From contig CP038107.1 of NCBI GenBank assembly GCA_004519485.1, positions 744,001 through 808,000 on the forward strand: a stretch of DNA of 64,000 bases. Direction: 5' to 3'. Origin of the DNA: Nannochloropsis oceanica. Taxonomy: Eukaryota; Sar; Eustigmatophyceae; Eustigmatales; Monodopsidaceae. Position 1 is the first letter of the stretch. Every line of letters begins with the position of its first letter. Shown piece after piece: positions 11,234 through 19,979 of the stretch. Below the pieces are notes generated by a model that was not told where the DNA came from, ran no database searches, and saw nothing but the letters and a program-made list of their open reading frames with translations. A program made the translations under genes and the position numbers.

Positions 11234-11789
11234 GACTGTGGAACATGTTGGTAGTGGGGAGGTGCCGGACGGAAGTGATTAGAGCGCAAGCAACTCAAAG
11301 GCTTCCAGCGCTAATAATTTTGTGTAGCCACATTATTTAAAGGTATTAAATGCAGGTAGACACGCAAGTGCACAGGCACAATGGCAAGCCAGAATACCGC
11401 CGTTTGTTTAAGGCAATTGGCGAGAGGCGTCCCCGGCGAGGAGACGTAGGAAATGGCCTTCATCTTGCTAATGGCCATGCTTGCCTCTTCCCTGATCTCG
11501 CTACCCTACCATTCACACGGATGTACGCACGTATGCACAGTACACGGCTATTCCACCTGCCACATTGCCACCATTGCCTTCAAAAAACGGCGGTCAATAA
11601 GCCACGAAGATTCTCTAATCCTCCGCTTCCCTTCCAGAGCCGCCTTCGGCTGAAGGTCTGCCTCCCAGAGGCCCTGCGTGTGTGTAGCCGAGTACAGGTG
11701 GCAGCAAAAAGGCAGTCAGCACTAGCACCAGCACTGGTACCAGTACTAGCACTACGAACGGGACTGTCCCCGGCCCCGTTACCGTCGCC
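11234..11789. promoter_or_regulatory. divergent promoter region
   Basis: Between enoyl-CoA hydratase (minus) and the La-related gene (plus). The stretch 11715-11760 has short interleaved repeats of GCACTAG/CAGTACTAG type, partly palindromic around GGTACC, about 40 bases before the plus-strand start. No other gene is seen. Confidence 0.5.
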
Positions 11790-11921
11790 ATGAACGGTCG
11801 GAATCAGCCTCGGGGAATGAGTGGAGCTTCCCAGCAGTATGTCCCTTCGTCGGCGGTGCCCATGCCGCCTTCGCAAGGGCCGTACGCCCAGTATTACCCA
11901 CAACATCAGCAGCAGCAATAT

Positions 11922-11961
<40 letters not shown>

Positions 11962-13397
11962 GTTTCTCGCACCGCCACCACTACCAGCGCCAGGGCTACC
12001 CTCATCCGCAGCACCAGCAGCATCAGTACCACCATTACCCGCAATACCAGCAGCAGCAGCACTGGGAACAGCAGCAGCAACAACAACAACAACAACAACA
12101 ACAGCAGCAGCAGCAACAGCAGCAACAGTCGTACGATGGTGGTTGTACCCAACACCATCCCGGCATGCTGAACACAAGCCATCCTCCACCCCTTCCTCCT
12201 CCTCTTCCTCCTCCTTCTCCTCCCTTCGACCCCGCCCTCATCGACGCGATGCAATACGAAGTGGACTTTCTATTTTCCCTCGAACATTTAGCACAAGACT
12301 ATATCATTGCGAAACACATGCGCAGCGGCTCCATCCCCGTCACCAAGTTCCTAGGTCTCCCACGAATGAAGAGCTTGCTTGCCTCCTTCAATCTCACAAG
12401 CAACGGAGGGGGTCCTGAGCGATCGCTTCTCGCCGAAGCCGTGGGACGGTCAAAAGTGGTGGTGTTAAGAGAGCATGAGAAAAAAATAGGGAGGAGGGAT
12501 TATTCCACAGGAGGCGACTTGGCGTGGCGGTGTGTAGTGATCACACATCTCCCCCAGGACAGCACCGAGGCGAGCGTGAAGGAGCTGGTGGATAAATACG
12601 GAGAGGTGGCAAGAATCGCGGTGGGAGAAGAGGGTGAGGATGGGAATGAGGGAGGGAGGGAAGGAATGAGGGCGATAGTGCAGTTTGTGGCGCCGGGAGG
12701 GGCCTTAAAATGTGCGGATGCCCTAGGAGGCACGAAGGCCAATTGGCGCGTGTCTCATAAAGTGGCTTATTTGAATGGGTACAGCGTTGCGCAGATGACG
12801 CAGGTCCTGGGGTTGGCGGGAAAAGGAGGAGAAGGAGGAGAATCTTCTGGAATTTCGGGTGGGAGTGATGTCGTTTCGTCCTCGTCGTTGCCGAAGGAAA
12901 AGGTGTCTTTGGCATTACCCCCAGTCATTCCCGAGGGGGAGCACACAGGCATTGTGTGGGAGGTGGACGGAGGAGGGGTAGGAACAGGGAGGGGGGTGTT
13001 GAAGAGGGAAGGGCAACGACGGACGATTATTTCCTTCGACCTTCCCGTAAGCTTGACCCTGGCCGTGGGGGATCGGGTGGCGTTCTCTGTGAAGCACGTC
13101 GAGAATAAGGCGGTCGTGCAGAATATTACCATGGCACCACCCCTATCCTCCCTCCTTTCCTCCTCCTCGGTATCCTCCTCCTCTTCTTCCATGACCTCGT
13201 CTTCGTCGTCCTCGCCGTCGACAGCTGCACGGGGCGCAGGGAGGAATAACGCTCCGAAGAATGGGAACACCATGGCTAAAGGCCCCGACACTTCGATAGG
13301 TTTCAAGATGCCACGGACCAAGCCGCCTTTTGAGCTGACAGAATTGCTGGAGGGTTTAAAAGTGGGAGTTGGAGGGGAGAAGGAGGGCAAAAAGTGA
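11790..13397 (+). CDS. La-related protein: La motif, RRM and a cold-shock-like OB segment
   Basis: Single exon, 535 residues. Residues 1-135 are Gln/His/Tyr-rich with two long Gln runs. Residues about 148-235 form a La motif (IDAMQYEVDFLFSLEHLAQDY, then IPVTKFLGLPRMKSL), followed by an RRM-like domain (WRCVVITHLPQ to about residue 330). Residues about 384-447 (HTGIVWEVDGG, LAVGDRVAFSV, KAVVQNIT) resemble a cold-shock OB fold. That is not part of the usual LARP architecture I know and is inferred from pattern only. The C-terminus is Ser-rich, then basic. LARPs bind RNA and affect stability or translation; which subgroup (LARP1, 4, 6 or 7) is not decided by what I can see. It converges on the HIR gene. 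Confidence 0.8.
11926..12127 (+). repeat. CAG/CAA microsatellites encoding poly-Gln
   Basis: Two coding Gln tracts, about 11926-11960 (CAG) and 12052-12127 (mixed CAG and CAA), in the N-terminal arm of the La-related protein. Confidence 0.9.
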
Positions 13398-14306
13398 GGA
13401 AAGGAAGGAGGGAGGGAGGGAGGGAGGGAGGGAGGGATGTCAAAATACCCCGAAGGAGCTGTTGGAGGGTAGAAGAACAGGAGGAAAGGAGGGTCCCAAG
13501 GAGAAATGCGCGGAGGAAATGATGGAAAGAGATTAAAAAAACACTCGAGGTCAAGACGGAATTGAAAGGATGATCGGCGGTCGATCGGAAGAAAAATGCG
13601 CGGAGAGCGGGAGGGATAAGATTGCGGTGTAAGTCGTGTTTATGATTCATGCGTTTGTATCTTTTTGGATCCATTCGATGGTATGGTAGAAGTGAAAGTA
13701 TTAAGAGGTGGAGGAGGCGGAGGAGGAGCAATGATATAGAAGAAGGATGACGAGGACGTGCCATGATGAGCTGTAGCTGTGTGTTGGCATCAAATCATGG
13801 GTCACGATCATACAAAGAAAAGCAGACAGATTTTGACATGACAAACATGATGAATGTTCTCTGTGTCTGTATGTCGCGGTGCGTTTGTGGGGGTATGGGC
13901 GGGTGTGTGCGCTGTCCTGCTCCTTTTCCCTCATATTCGCACATCCACAGTCCCGAACGACTCGGACGGGACTAGGGTTGAACGTGACAGCGAGCATTTG
14001 AACACTCTAGAAAGTGGACCAGGAGGACGACGTGCAGAAAAGGACACACTGCGAGACCGAATAAATATTGAAGTACGGAAACAGAGGGGGACCTAGGGCC
14101 ACAACTCATTGTGTGCCTTGAATTTCTTTTGCGAGATTTTCCCGCCATTTCTTCCACCTGTACTCACACTTCCAACCTTCTCCCTCCCCCGCACCCTCCC
14201 TCCCTCCCTCCCTCCCTTTCTTTCTTCTTTCCCACATCTTTGTCTGCGTCTGCTCAATGCGAGAATCCCCTCCCCCTTTCTATCCCTCTTTCCCTCCCTC
14301 CCTCCC
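13398..14306. other. convergent intergenic region
   Basis: 3' zone between the La-related gene and HIR. GGGA tracts lie at both ends: 13408-13438 (plus strand) after the first stop, and the minus-strand tract 14284-14306 after the HIR stop. A CCCTCC tract lies at 14190-14216. No coding potential beyond chance is recognised. Confidence 0.6.
13408..13438 (+). repeat. (GGGA)n tract after the La-related gene stop
   Basis: Seven or so GGGA units beginning about ten bases after the stop codon, on the coding strand. Confidence 0.9.
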
Positions 14307-16538
14307 TCATCGCCTAATCAACCGACTCTGCGCCTGCATTACCCCATCCCTCACCAAACCTGACACGTCTTCCTTCCCGCCCTCCCTCCCTCCTTCGCCG
14401 TTGTACTTGTGCGGGACGAAGACGGTTGTAGTGGACGGGTTGTTGCCCACCATGTTAAGCATGTCAAAGTACTAGGGAGGGAGGGAGGGTGGAGAGGAGA
14501 GTAAGGAAGTAACATGAAAATCGACGCTAAGTCCACCCCATAAGGAAAAAAAAAGAGCCCTCCCTCCTTCCCTCCCTCTTTCTTCCTCCCTCCCTCCCTA
14601 CCTGCGTCAACAACAGTAAGTCCATCACGTCCTTGGGTGTTGTTCCGGGTACGTTGCCACTGAACCCCACGATGCTTTCGCGCAATCCGTCCACGATAGC
14701 CTTCCTCTGCTTGGCCACCCCCACCCCGCTCAGGTACTTGCTCTCGGCGTTGGCCTCGGCGATTTTAATTTGTACGATTTTGTCACCCTCTGCGCGCTCC
14801 CTCGCTTTGTAAATAAGTGTGCGGGTGTAGGGATGGGGTAAAATTCGTTGATGAGGTGGGTGGGGGAGGAAAGGTGTAGGAGGGAGAAAGGGAAAATGTA
14901 AGAGGGGGGATGGCAGTTTTCGGTGTCTGATCATCTTCCTTCTTCATCTTCTTCCTCTGTGACACGTACCCGCTTCCTTCATCCTCTTGCTGGCATTGAT
15001 TTCATTCATGGCTCCCTTGACCCGCGGGTCGGGCTCGAGGTCCGTGACGAGGGCGTTCTGGACGAGGGGAGGGAGGGAGGGAAGGAGGGTGAGAGCTGGT
15101 GGACGATGCAGATGGCTCCAGGACAATGGCAAGTAGGATGAAGTAAGGGGGACAAGGAAAAAGAGAGGGCGGCAGAAAGGAAGAAATAAGGTAAAAATGG
15201 AAGGTGGCAGGAAGGGAGGAAGGGAAGAAAGAAGGGAGGGTGGGCAGAGAGACGTACGAGGATGGAGTAACCGTATGTGCCCATGCAGGTCTGGAGGGAG
15301 GTCTTGATGGCGTGGGCAATGTGATCCTTGGCTTCGAATGCGTCGTCGAGCAGCATGCGAGGGAGGGTGGCACGGACGACGTCGTAGACGTAGGCGCGGA
15401 TTTGCTCCTGAGGGAAGGGGGGGGAGGAGTGGAAGAGAGAAGAGGGAGGGCGAGTCGACGCGTGCACGTGGAAATAGTTAGAAGACAAAGGAGGGAGGGA
15501 ATGAAGGGGGAGGATGTAGATGGATTGAAAAGCAAGGAGGGAGGGAAGGAAGGGGGAGGATGTAGATGGATTGAAGAGAAAGGAGGGAGGGAAGGAAGGG
15601 GGAGGATTGAAAACAGGGGGAAGGGACGTCGATGTATGTCTATATGTACATACCTGAGGGTTGGTGAGGCGATAGACGGCATCAAAAACCTTCTCCCGGA
15701 TAACCTGTAGGAAGGAGGACAGTGCCCACGGGAAGTGATTTAAAGGAAAGACGAGGCTTGAGAACAGAATGACGAAGAAGAAGCAAAAGGGAAAAGACAA
15801 GGTTGATATCCCTCACTCGTACACTGAAAGGCTGTACGATAGAACAGCATGACTAAGAAGAAGAAGTATGAGGAGAAACAGGCACAATTTATTTTCCCCG
15901 CTCAAACTCTGAGAGGCTGTGAAGGAAACTCCGACAGTGAAAGGTTGTGGGATTCTGGCGAGTACGTGCCTGGTACTGGATGGAGATGTACACCATGACG
16001 AAGACGTTGTCACGCGTCTTGGTCTCGGCCCTTATGTCCAGCTGCATGATCCGGAGGGAGACGCGAGAACGCATGCCCTATTTTGAAAAAGAGGGGAAGA
16101 ACGAAGGAAATGAGGAGGGTATGGATAATGCGGATGGATCGCAATAAAGTGACGGTACTCGACAGAGAAGGAATGAGGAGAAATCCGAGGAAACTCAACG
16201 AGGGGAAAAACAGTATTACCCGGTGATCCCGAGCCCAAGCATCCTTGGCGAGCTTTAAGCGTATAAGAGACGATCCGTTACGAAAGGAAATATAGGGGTT
16301 ATACACATGCAATCCCTAGCAATAATGATTGAAACTGCAGAATAGAATCTGCCCTGCCCAAGTCTTCCTCCGCCCCCTCCCTTCCCATCACAGAACAAAG
16401 CAGCTTACTGACCTCGAAGGGCCAGCACATTAGCGTGATGCCCGGCATGGCAAGCCTGTTGTACTTGCAATTGCGCTCGACAATGCCGACTTCGCCCGTC
16501 GAGACGCAGCCGCAGCAGAAGCAAGACGTGTCCCCCAT
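14307..16538 (-). CDS. HIR: hypersensitive-induced reaction protein, SPFH/prohibitin family
   Basis: Seven exons: 16538-16413, 16077-15970, 15704-15654, 15407-15258, 15057-14970, 14804-14602, 14471-14307. The spliced product is 296 residues, close to plant HIR proteins (about 285). Residues match the family end to end: CFCCGCV near the start, [74 protein letters not shown] and [21 protein letters not shown]. The MG start with clustered Cys suggests N-myristoylation and palmitoylation, so attachment to plasma-membrane microdomains. In plants HIR proteins act in defence-related cell death; the algal role is unknown. The second intron begins GC rather than GT. Six introns make it far more intron-dense than its neighbours. 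Confidence 0.92.
15488..15613. repeat. 46-bp minisatellite inside HIR intron 3
   Basis: Two full 46-base units (15488-15533 and 15534-15579) and a partial third (15580-15613). Each begins AAGGAGGGAGGGAA and contains GGAGGATGTAGATGGATTGA. Confidence 0.9.
15705..15969 (-). other. GC-AG intron (HIR intron 2)
   Basis: The donor reads CAG then GCACGT and the acceptor CTACAG. Joining at these points keeps phase 0 and gives [16 protein letters not shown], which aligns without gaps to plant HIR. No GT donor nearby preserves the frame. Confidence 0.75.
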
Positions 16539-17713
16539 GATGGTGTTGGTGTGGGGGGGCGGCGGAGAAGGAAGGAGCCTGCGTGCCGGGAGAAACCCTC
16601 AGCTTATTTGTGCAGGCGACACGGATCGGACGGCGGTGCTTCGGCTTGTTTGTTCGCATGGTTGTGGGTATGGTGTTATGTGTGGTGGAGTGAGTGCACA
16701 AACAGGGCTTGGTCTCCTCATGGAAAGTCTTAAAAGAAAGAAGCCTCTGACATTCGCCAAAAAAATGAATTGAAGGGCACATACACAGGAGAAAGAGTGC
16801 AGCAGCCATGATGCCACAAGGACATATTTGAGCACAGCTTAGCAAATAGACCGTGCAAATGGCGTATTGCCTTGTCTGATTTGACTGCAGGCAGGCAATG
16901 AAATTTCTGGTGATGGAAAAGGCAGGAGGTTGGGAACCCGACCCACGAGGTCCAGAGCTTACCCAACCTACCTCTACACACGACACGACACGAGCCCTTC
17001 AGTAGCATCGCGAAAGTCTTCTGGGATAGTCTCCGCAGTGGTGGTTGAGTACGGGAAAGTGCCGTTCCTACATCCCTCTAGAACTATCGCATGCAACCTG
17101 CGTCCTCTAGGACTTGCATATGTGGGGGAGCCTTCCAACACGAAATTGTTGCAATTTCATCCCTTATTTTTGGTCCGAGTTTTACTAGCGACCTTGACAG
17201 GTTTTTCGATCAGGCAAAGTCCCCGGACGGCCCACACAGGGCAAGGAGGAGAAGGGGGAGGAGGATAAAAGAGGAGGTCAGCGGGAATGCTACACATAGA
17301 GTGCCCGCATATCTTGCCGCGGTTGACCAAACCGAAGATCATGGGGACGAACCTTCCCACGGACCATACTCCTGTACACCTGTAGGATGTTACGTGCCCC
17401 ATTGCCGTCCCGAGACACGAACTGTTCACAGGTGTCACACCAACAAAGTCCTCGGATGGCCCGCCCATGACCTCCTCCTCTGCCTCCTCCTCTGCCTCGT
17501 CCTCGTCCTCCTCCGCCTCCGCCTCCTCCGCCTCCGCCTCCTTCTCCTCTGCTTCCACCGCCTCCGCCCCCTCCTCCTCCTCCGCCTCCTTATACGGTTA
17601 GGTCAATAGGTGAAAGAAATGAAAAAAAAATAAAAAAAATGGTAATAATCTAAGCGATGGCAAAGCAGAAGCCATCAGCTACTTCGAGCAAAAATTTTAA
17701 TCGCGTCTGCTTA
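16539..17713. other. intergenic region upstream of HIR, with a mobile-element remnant
   Basis: HIR start-proximal sequence is C/A-rich on its coding strand. A (CCTCCG)n-like tract lies at 17466-17590. The stretch 17157-17470 on the minus strand carries transposon-derived coding fragments (listed separately). Bases 17610-17710 are A/T-rich, unusual for this window. Confidence 0.5.
17157..17469 (-). mobile_element. TnpB/Fanzor-like C-terminal fragment (RuvC-end zinc-ribbon region), remnant
   Basis: On the minus strand, 17469-17290 reads HGRAIRGLCWCDTCEQF and then VSRDGNGARNILQVY, ending in a stop. The CxxC followed by RDxNxARNI is the signature of the C-terminus of TnpB/OrfB proteins and their eukaryotic Fanzor relatives, whose Asp there belongs to the RuvC active site. 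A second short stretch at 17238-17157 begins VWAVRGLCLIEKPVK and repeats the RGLC start, as if part of the tail were duplicated. Upstream lies only a Gly/Arg-coding repeat and then A/T-rich DNA, so no N-terminal domain remains. A chance match is possible because the piece is short. Confidence 0.4.
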
Positions 17714-19114
17714 TTAGTCATGCCATGTTAACCCGCAGGTTTCCACGCGTACCGTCCGAGCCCCCCACAGATCGAATGATCCCCGCCCTCCCTTCCCTCC
17801 GGCATCATTTCTATTTCCCCGCAGTGCTTGCCATTGCTGCTGCTGTTGCTGCTGGTCCTGGTGCTGGAGCCTTGGTCGGAAATAGGGCGCCTCTCTTTCC
17901 TCCTGCCGCTGCTTTTTCTTCTCCTGATCCTGCTCCTCCTTTGTTCTTCTTGGGTGCATAATTCCATCCGAACAATAGGTGTCTCTGTGGTACATATGGG
18001 AGTTTGAAGAGGAGAAAGCTGAAACATGAGCGACCACCAAAGAATTTTAATCCCAATGAAGGAGCCTGTGAATGAATACGTACACCGAATATTCCTCCCT
18101 CTTTCTCTAACCCCATCACTCCTCCTTTCCAACCCCGAGCTTCACTCGGCTCAAGAAGCGCACCCTCATATGTCACTTCACGAGTTACTGCATACGAGGG
18201 CTTAATACCCTTCTCCGCCTCTGCGTCCATCTTCCCTCCTTCCCTCCCCTCTCTCCCTGCCTTCCTCCATCCACTCCCATACCTTGATCGTACTCCGCTT
18301 CGCCTTCCCGCTCTTCTCCTTCTCTTCCCCCCCCCCTTCCCCTCCACCTCCTCGTTGGACCTCCCTCTCCCTCCTTAACTCCGCCCAGTAGGCTTCAAGA
18401 GCCCCGTCCGGGAGATTCTCATCCAAGGCAATCACCTTCTCTCCCGGCAACGGTCCAAAACCTTCGCCGCCGTTACCGCTGCTGCTGCTGCTGCTGCCGC
18501 CTTGATTTTGGTTTTTCAGTTTGTTCCCTTCTTCCTCCATGGTGGCCAGGCGTTTCTTGATCTTCCAGTTCCAGACTGAGGGTAAGCACAGAGGGAGGGG
18601 GAAGGAAAAGATGAGCAAATGTGGATAATGTGGGATTGCTATTGCTAATATTGCCATGCTCTCTCCCCGCCTTCCTTCATGGTATTCAGGCGCTGCTTGA
18701 TCTCATTCTTTAGACACATGCAGAGAAAGGAAATATGGGAAAAGACACAGGGGGGCAATGAATGGATTCCGCTGATTTATCAAAATCCTAAAAACGCCTC
18801 CTGGAACGCCGATGCCTCCTCCTTTACTCCGCTTTTCTCTCCTTTCCTCTTCTATCCAACGCACCTCCCAATCTGCACCTACAAATCACCCACATCTCAT
18901 CTTAAAATGAACACTCACCGTGATTCCATTCCCCCGGTGTGCCGCCTCCCAGCGAAGGCGCCGAGCTGTGAAAGCTATGAGAGTTATGCAGGAGTCCTGA
19001 GTCTCCACCTGCTCCTCCGCCTCCTCCCATCAGCAGTGGACGCTTCTTGAGCAAATGCTGCGCCAGGTTCCTTCTAACACCCAAGGCAGGTATCGTAGAC
19101 GTGAGGGCATGCAT
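17714..19114 (-). CDS. unrecognised protein, probably mitochondrial
   Basis: Four exons proposed: 19114-18919, 18575-18283, 18218-18086, 18018-17714, all GT-AG, with phases matching at every join; about 308 residues. The start chosen gives MHALTSTIPALGVRRNLAQH, an amphipathic basic leader typical of mitochondrial import; an ATG at 19174 is also in frame. After a Gly/Ser linker, exon 2 begins VWNWKIKKRLATMEEEGNKL. Exon 3 holds KPSYAVTREVTYEGALLEP. The last exon has SDGIMHPRRTKEEQDQEKK and REAPYFRP before a Gln run. I do not recognise the family. The two small introns (64 and 67 bases) are the least certain joins. A decayed second copy of the start of exon 2 lies in intron 1. Confidence 0.55.
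18671..18713 (-). repeat. decayed duplicate of the start of exon 2
   Basis: Within intron 1 of the mitochondrial-protein gene. It matches 18530-18574 with about 28 of the first 34 bases identical and reads IKQRLNTMKEG against IKKRLATMEEEG. It has no GT donor and no acceptor in the required phase, so it looks unused. Confidence 0.6.
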
Positions 19115-19979
19115 GACTAGGTCCCCCTGTGTTTGATAGGTGACGTGTGTCACATGGGTGAAAGCATGGGACATGACGATGCTACTGCTGGATTTTGGCA
19201 GGTCCTCTGATATGATGAAAATGGATGCCGTCGCAGTTAAAACAATCAACCAGCCTGGCACACCTGCGGCATGTGTATGATCTCCAGGGTGCGGTTGGGC
19301 TCGGAGGGCACTTGCCATTTGCTGCTTTGTGCTTGAGAGACAGAGTGCGGTCCGATCACTCAACGTGACCGGGAGATGATGTCGGCGACGGACGCCGGCG
19401 CTCATTCCTCTACCTCCTGTCCACGCCTCCTTTTTGAAGCCCAATTGGAGCGTCAAGCTTCCTGAGCCAAATGTTTATGAGGCAAATTTAGGCAAAGGTT
19501 GGTTGTGTCAGGCAGAAGTTGGTTACATCGATTTTCAGAAAAATTATTGGTTCTCCACTTTTACAGTCCCCCCTCCCCCCTCTCCCACCTGCAGTTCCGG
19601 CACAAAATAAAAGGCAAAAGATTGTCACGTATTATCTAATTTTCCATTGTCTTCTTTTCTTATGTTATTTTACATAGAGTCTTTACATTCAGGCCTGCAG
19701 GTAGGTTCCCCCACTCCTAATTCCTTGTCCTCATTCCCTTTCCCCCTGCACTCTAATCCACCTGTCGTCGCTACACTGTTTTCTGCTGTAGCTACTTACA
19801 TCGATTAAAACATGGCGCTCAGGTGATGCTTTTCAAGCCACATTGCATCCTTAAGCCATCCTTCCTCCTCTTACTTACCCTGGCAATTTCACTCCTGGGC
19901 CCTGCAACGCTTTTACCACCTCTCCTTTTTTGTCGCACCACCACCAATCTAATCCACTCGTCCATAACTCCGTTGTTCC
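19115..19979. other. intergenic region
   Basis: Between the start of the mitochondrial-protein gene and the 3' end of the DCAF8-like gene. A short imperfect tandem repeat of about 21 bases (AGGCAAAGGTTGGTT / AGGCAGAAGTTGGTT) lies at 19490-19532. Nothing else is recognised. Confidence 0.5.

Noticed and set aside
17157-17558. Minus-strand frame beginning with Glu/Ala repeats as a host gene
   Set aside because: The acidic part is just a translated GGCGGA-type repeat, and the rest is in a different frame from the TnpB-like signature. No start context or splice support.
18660-18713. Duplicate exon as a used alternative exon of the mitochondrial-protein gene
   Set aside because: No GT donor and no acceptor giving phase 1; unlike the copy in the ER STI1 gene it cannot replace the normal exon.
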